From: Moniliophthora roreri
Taxonomy: Eukaryota; Basidiomycota; Agaricomycetes; Agaricales; Marasmiaceae
Length of the DNA: 64,000 nt
Assembly: GCA_001466705.2 (NCBI GenBank)
Contig: LATX02000206.1
Coordinates: 1-64,000 of the forward strand
Direction of reading: 5' to 3'
This document shows positions 58,136 through 64,000 of this stretch, piece after piece. A program made the position numbers and the translations under genes. Numbering within the stretch: position 1 is the first letter of the stretch; each line of letters starts with the position of its first letter. Below the pieces are notes generated by a model that was not told the DNA's origin, searched no databases, and saw only the letters and a list, made by a program, of their open reading frames with translations.

Positions 58136-61100
58136 ATGGTTTCAACTCCATCCTCTGCCATTCGCCCCAGCTATGCCACCACTGACTCTCATGCCATGGC
58201 CATCGTCGGTGAGTTAGCCTTTCTCGTCCAACAATATACGTGTAAACTGACATGATTTCTCTCACAGGTACCTCCATCGCTGCCCCAGGCGGCGTCGACG
58301 ATGGACTAGACACTGAGGAGTTCTATGAGTTCCTCAAATCTCGTGGCTCCGGTATCATCACTGTACCCAAAGATCGCTGGAATGCTGAAGCTTATCATGG
58401 CGCTCAACCTGGCAAAATTGTTACTGTGAGCCTTTCTCTCTACAGGACTCGACGCATGATCTCAACCATGACTTTTGCTAGACCAAAGGTGGTTACATCC
58501 CAAACGCTGTGAGTATCAGTACCTATTGCTTTGCCTTTTGGTACTCATTACCTTTCAGACATACGGAGACACGCAAGAATTCGGTATCACTCCTGCAGAA
58601 GCTGCCCAGATGGCTGTTTCTCAAATAGCTTTGTATGTCCTTAACCTGATTTCCCTCTATGTCTACTCTAACCATCCTCTTTCCTCAGGCTTCACCACGC
58701 CTTCAACGCTTTGCAACGCAGTGGAGTCGACTACCGAGGCACGAACACTGGCGTGTATGTCGGTTGCACGACTGGTGCAGCACCCCACAACGTAGACATC
58801 ACCGAAGCCGGAGCGTAAGTTGACACTACTTGATTCGCCTAGTATTAATCTGACGTTCAATTCACAGATACTACATGACCGGTAGCTCGATATCTATCAA
58901 TGCGAATCGTATCAGCTACGTTTTCGACCTGACTGGTCCTTCCTTGCCAGTCGATACGGCCTGCTCTTCTAGTTTGACCGCTATGCATCTCGCTGTGCAA
59001 GCTGTTAGGAATGGAGAATGTGACCAAGCTGTTGTTGCTGGAGTCAACATCCTTCTCAGTCCACTTGAGACTGCATCCTTCAGTCAGCTCGGAGTCCTCG
59101 GCCCAGATGGTATCTCGAAAGCTTTCGATGAAGATGCAAACGGTTACGCGCGTGGTGATGTTGGTGAGTCACCCTCTAGCCTTCTTGATTTAGAGTTCTA
59201 GATTGATCACTGTCATTCTTCAGTCAGTGCCGTGGTTATCAAGCGTCACGATCTTGCTGTCAGGGACTATGACCGTATTCTGGCCACTCTCGTCGGCACT
59301 GCTCTTACGTCCTGCGGATCCTTGATGGGATCTCTCACTACACCTAGCCCCGATGCTCAAACCAAGGTCTGTGGTCTTTAAATCTGGATTGAAGCTTCGT
59401 CTGACTATCGTCACAAAAATAGGCTATTAGGAATGCCTACGCCGATGCTGGTCTAACACCCAACCAAGCCGACTTCGTTGAGTTACACGGTACTGGAACT
59501 ATCGTCGGAGATCAGTACGAGGCCAATACGGCAGGCGCATGCTTCTCTGACGGACGTGACGGTCGAGAAATCGTTATCGGCTCAGTCAAGAGCAACGTCG
59601 GTCACGGTGAAATGGGTGCTTATATGAGCTCTTTGGTCAAAGTATGTGCACTGCCGTCTTGCGATTCTTTCTGATGTTAATGCATGGTTCATCAGGTTGT
59701 CATGATGTTGGAACGCAAGCAGATTCTTCCGAACGGATACTTCAAGAAGCCTTCTTCGAGGATCCAATTTGACGAGTATAAGCTGCGGGTACCTATCGAA
59801 GTCGAGGACTTTGTTCCCTATGACGTCGAGCAGGGTCTCATCGCGTCGATTTCTTCCTTCGGATTCGGAGGTACGTTAATCGTCCATTCCACCTAGCTAT
59901 TCCCCGACTGACAGCTGCTCAGGATCTTGTGGTCACACTGTCCTGCGAGAACACGATGTTAGGCCCGTCCTCCCTGACTACGAAACGCTAAACTCGGGAC
60001 CATATCTCTTCGCCGTTGGAGGTCTTACTCCTCGTTCAGTCAACACTCTCATCGAGAGCTACAAAGCCGAGTACGCGGATGTCGACCCTCTATCCCTATC
60101 TGAACACCTCGGCTCGCGTGCTCGCCAATTGAGCTGGCGTTCATTCGCAGTTGCAGATTCCTTGGGCCAGGCAAAGTTCACTGAACCTGTCATGGTCTCA
60201 AAACGTGCTGTTCCTTTGATCTTTTGCTTCTCTGGTCAAGGTGGGTTTACTCATGCCTATCCATTTGTAAGATGTACTAATCAACTCTTGATAGGCCCTC
60301 AGCACTGGCAACAGGGTCGCGAACTCTTCTCCCGATACTCTGTCTTCCGTGAAAGTATCTTGGCTTCCGACAAAATTTACACCGAGTACACAGGAAAGTC
60401 CTTCCTTGAAACCTCCGGCCTCTTTGTCCCCAACCCTCCTGCGAACTCTATCCTCGCCAAGTCCCTTTCATGGCCCGCAGACGCCATCTCTGTTTCCATC
60501 ACTTTCTTCCAGATCGCTCTTTTCGACCTTTTGATCTACCTCGGTCTCAAGCCCGACGCCATCGTTGGACACAGTATCGGTGAAACTGCTGTTCTTTATG
60601 CCAGTGGTGCTATGCCTCGCGAGGTATTGTCGCTGTTCACATTTAAGAGTTTTCGCGCTAACATGTTTGTAGATGGTCGTCAAGATCGCCGTTGCTCGAG
60701 GTGCTGCTCTTCGCCTCGTTGACAACATTGGTGGAGCCATGGTCGCTGTCTCTGGTTGCGACCTCCGAACAGTCCAAGATTATGCCGAAGCAGTCGTTGA
60801 CCTTTCCAACAACCCGACGGCGGGTGTTACCGACTCTCTCCACGTGGCAGCTCGGAATAGCCCGACCGACTTTGGTCTCTCGGGTGCTGAGTATCTCGTC
60901 GACGAACTGGCCAAGTATATCGACCAATGGGTCTCTGGGGTCTCTGCTCGCAAGCTTCGTGTCAGCACTGCTGTTCACTCTCCTTATGTCGATGCTTGCG
61001 AGGCCCAATACCGTCAAGAGCTCGCTGCAATCTTTGAAGCACACCCTGGTACCCACAAGCCTTCGCTTCCAGTGATGTCAACAGTGACAGCCGAGTTCGT

Positions 61101-64000
61101 TGAGAAGGAGTACACAATCGACTACCTCTGGAACAACCTTCGTCAACCTGTTCGCTTCTCTGATGCTATTCCCAAGCTCATCGAGAAGCACGGTGAAAAC
61201 ACGACCTTCGTTGAGATTGCTCCTCATCCCGTCTTGTCTCAAGTATGTGCTCTTTTCTCGTGCTCTTTTCCAACTCTAATTGGACTATCCATCAGTACAT
61301 CAAGCAAATGGGTGCCTTCGAGTCGGTCGCGGGTAGCAAACGTCCTCCTTCGGCTCGTCACATCAAGGCTGGTCAACGCCCTCCTACCGAGCTCGATGCA
61401 CTGTACGAAGGGATTGGCCAGCTGTTGGCTTCAGGTGTCAACTCGGTATGTTTACATTTCTCTTGTTGTCGACGATTCACTGATATCGGGTAAACAGGTC
61501 AACTTTGCACTCCTTAACGGTTGTCCTCCAGAGAACTTCCTTGGACCTAAGTACCCATTCCAAATGAAGTACTTCCCGGTCGCACCTCGTGTTCCCAGCT
61601 ATGTGCGCAAGCTGCTCCCTGCCGAGAGACCGCTCAACAGCGAACGGCTCCGTATCAGCCCCCATCTGCCTGAAGATTGGATGGCTGATCATGTTATCGA
61701 TCACTCGGTGAGTATGCCTAAGAAGGAGAGGGCGTCGCGCTAATCATTGATCCGTTCAGAACCTCATTCCTGCTGCTGCGTATCTTGAAATGGCTCTCGA
61801 GTTCCCTGACGTCACTTCAGTCTGGGACTGCCGTTTCGAGTCTGCTTTCATTCTCGATGGTTCGGTGCCTGCCGCAACCTTGAAAGTATCTCGGGACGGA
61901 AACAGGTGGAGTGTCAAATCTTCAAGCGCTCTCCGTTAGTACCTCTTCGTTTCATTTCATGGTCATTTTACTCACTCATAACGCAGAAAGCATGCAAGGC
62001 GACCTAACATGGACCCGTTCTGAGCCGTCCTTCGACTCTATCCATGCCTACGGCAAGCTTGGATACGGCAAGCCGGAGTTAAGACCTGGAGCTATCACCC
62101 ATGTTGATGTTGATGCTGTGATTGCTCGCTCGAAAGTACAAGCTTCGCATGAAGCACTTTACGATGAATTGAGTCAAGTTGCCCAATTTGGAACAGAGTA
62201 ACCCTCCCCATATTTTCTTGCTATTAACACCTCTCAACGTTTGCTCTTTCAGGTTCCGACGGCTCCAGAAGGCCTACGCCAATGATGTGGACGGTATTGT
62301 TTACATTAAAGGTCACGGTGACAGCTTGACTCGTACTGGGTACACATTCCATCCTGCTCTCATGGATGCAGTATTCCAGGTATGTTTTCATCCTGACATT
62401 GTTGGGGTCAAATTTCTTACCACTCATTACAGTCCGGTGTCTGTTTTAACATGGTTTGTTTGTTCCTTGTTGCAGTAATTAAGGCCTAACCGTATGCCAG
62501 GTGTTCGATCATGTCAACGTCGGAAACCCTGAGCGTACATTCATGGTAATTCTACGTCTTACACTTCTCCATGAACAGCATAATCATTGAATGTCTTTCC
62601 CCAGCTGCCACACTCCTTGCGTCGCGGATTTAGGAATGATGGAAGCACAGAACCGCTTATCTTCAACGGTGACTTCCGTATCTACGCTATCCTGGCTGAT
62701 TGGTCGCCGTACTCGGCGACATATGACTACTATGTGCTGAACGACGATAATGATGTCGTCTTCACTTTTGAAGGCGAGTTTTGCTTATCAACTGGCAGCA
62801 TACCTATCATTCTGACTTCGCACGTAGGCCTGCGTTTCGAAACGGTGCAGCAAGACCAACAAGCAATCAAAGAACGTTTCAGCATGATTTGGCAACCCCG
62901 TGGCTTGCCCAAGTCGAATAACAGTGGTCATGTTACACTTGAGGATGATTCGGTTTTGGAACACCAAGAGTTGCTTGATGTTCTAGACAAGCTCGCCTTG
63001 GGTTACACCAAGAAGGCTCTAGGGTGAGCTTCGGTTCACTGCCTTTTGCATTACAAACCCCTCATAGCTTGAACAGGCGCCTTTCTCAGAACTTCGAAAC
63101 GGCTCTGCCTGACCGTAAACGTTACATGGAATGGGCACTCGAGCGAACTGCAGAACGGGCTACTGAAACCTTCTTGGAGTTGAGCGATGTATCTCCGGTG
63201 ATGAGGCAGAAGTATGCTTCTTTGTTCGAACTCACGCAGCGAGTCGGAGAAGGGCAGACAGGTATTTCTCTGCTTTTGAAGTGCTAGGACAGGTTCTGAC
63301 AGATTCTATAGACATTTTCGTAGATTCAAAGGCTGCCGTAGACATCCTCTTCCGAGATGACCTCATGAGCCGAATTTACGAGCATCCACCTTTCATCGGC
63401 AGTATATTCGACGAAACTGTCAAGCAATTCGTCAAGCTCGTCAAGGATGCCATAGAAGCCGGCAAACGCGTTGTTCGTGTGCTCGAGGTACGCTGGGAAT
63501 TGTTCAAAGCAGCTCGTTGTTAATCAGGTATTGTAGGTCGGTGCTGGAACCGGTAGGTTCACGGCTTTGCTCGGTCAAGCTCTTCTAGATGCCCAGTTGG
63601 AACTGTGCTACGTCGACTACGTTTGCACGGACATTTCCATTTCTCTTGCTCAGGAGGCCACAGCCAAGTGTCCCTGGATGACAATTGTCCCTGTTGCATT
63701 CGACCTCAACAAGCCACTTGATCAACAAAGTATCGATCCCGCGAGCTTTGATATTATTGTCGCATTCGATGTGCTCCACGCGACACCAAACATTAACGAT
63801 ACCGTTCGTACTCTCCGTGAGCTCTTACTTCCTGGAGGGCATCTTGCAATCATCGAACTGGATGGAAACTCATTCGCCACTGGTGCTGTCGGAAGCATCT
63901 GTATGTAACATTCCTGGTCCTCTAATTCTCTTTCTCTGTTGCTGATGACCTTTATAGGGATGGATTACGTCTTTGGCTCTTTCTCAGAGTGGTTTGGTGT
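58136..64000 (+). CDS. Reducing-type iterative polyketide synthase, 5' part (KS-AT-DH-MT)
   Basis: Many short introns; the gene leaves the window. The start is MVSTPSSAIRPSYATT. KS (about 58270-59960): active-site Cys in DTACSSSL, then HGTGT and KSNVGHGE. AT (about 60220-61240): GHSIGE serine. DH (about 61670-62600): HVIDHSNLIP, where the family usually has Gly at the fifth place, and the second acid in HPALMDAVFQ. A C-methyltransferase follows (about 63350 to the end): SAM site VLEVGAGTGRFT and FDIIVAFDVLHA. Later domains (expected KR and ACP, perhaps ER) lie outside. Such cytosolic enzymes build methylated, partly reduced chains, as in basidiomycete polyene makers. The KS front block uses EFGITPAEAAQMAVSQ where classical KSs have DPREA...DPQ. 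Confidence 0.92.

Noticed and set aside
1..64000. CRISPR array, rRNA genes or prokaryotic operons
   Set aside because: No regularly spaced identical repeats with unique spacers, no rRNA-like sequence, and the genes contain spliceosomal introns.

Overview
The window reads as nuclear DNA of a filamentous basidiomycete, most likely an Agaricomycete. Genes are densely split by introns of about 50-60 bases with GT...CTRAC...AG signals. Several families (seven-helix receptor-like proteins, alpha-type kinase, AAAP transporters, a multi-exon reducing polyketide synthase) are typical of mushroom-forming fungi. No prokaryotic operon, ribosome binding site, rRNA gene or CRISPR array was seen.

Bases 1-13,700 are an AT-rich repeat island. 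It holds four copies of a terminal-inverted-repeat element whose ends start CACTA, a decayed Ty1/copia pol end with its LTR, a decayed gag with two zinc knuckles next to an LTR, tRNA-like SINE fragments, a 45-base minisatellite and a broken alpha-kinase gene. Six single-base N symbols sit in this part. One lies exactly between two nearly identical 1.58-kb copies, so some structure here is probably an assembly artefact.

Bases 14,900-32,100 are the most interesting stretch: a locally duplicated gene neighbourhood. It has two receptor-like 7TM genes (+), a fused Rieske/ferritin-like (DUF455) oxygenase candidate (-), two TauD-type Fe(II)/2-oxoglutarate dioxygenases (-), one AAAP amino-acid transporter (+), and a shortened transporter copy whose first exon is joined in frame to its last exons. 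A sensing/uptake/oxidation module for an amino-acid-like or sulfonate compound is an attractive but unproven reading.

Bases 33,400-43,300 carry a solo LTR with a perfect target duplication, an SRPK-like protein kinase (+) and a large Zn2Cys6 transcription factor (-) with a long intron that could supply an alternative start. Bases 43,300-58,100 are sparse: a small orphan gene, a decayed coding stretch, a hAT-type MITE with an 8-base target duplication, a mariner-like MITE, a disordered serine-rich protein, a possible small secreted protein and long stretches without a gene I can name. From 58,136 to the end runs the 5' part of a polyketide synthase (KS-AT-DH-methyltransferase), cut by the window edge.

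Exon structures were worked out by eye from splice signals and family resemblance. Coordinates of genes with introns are outer limits.
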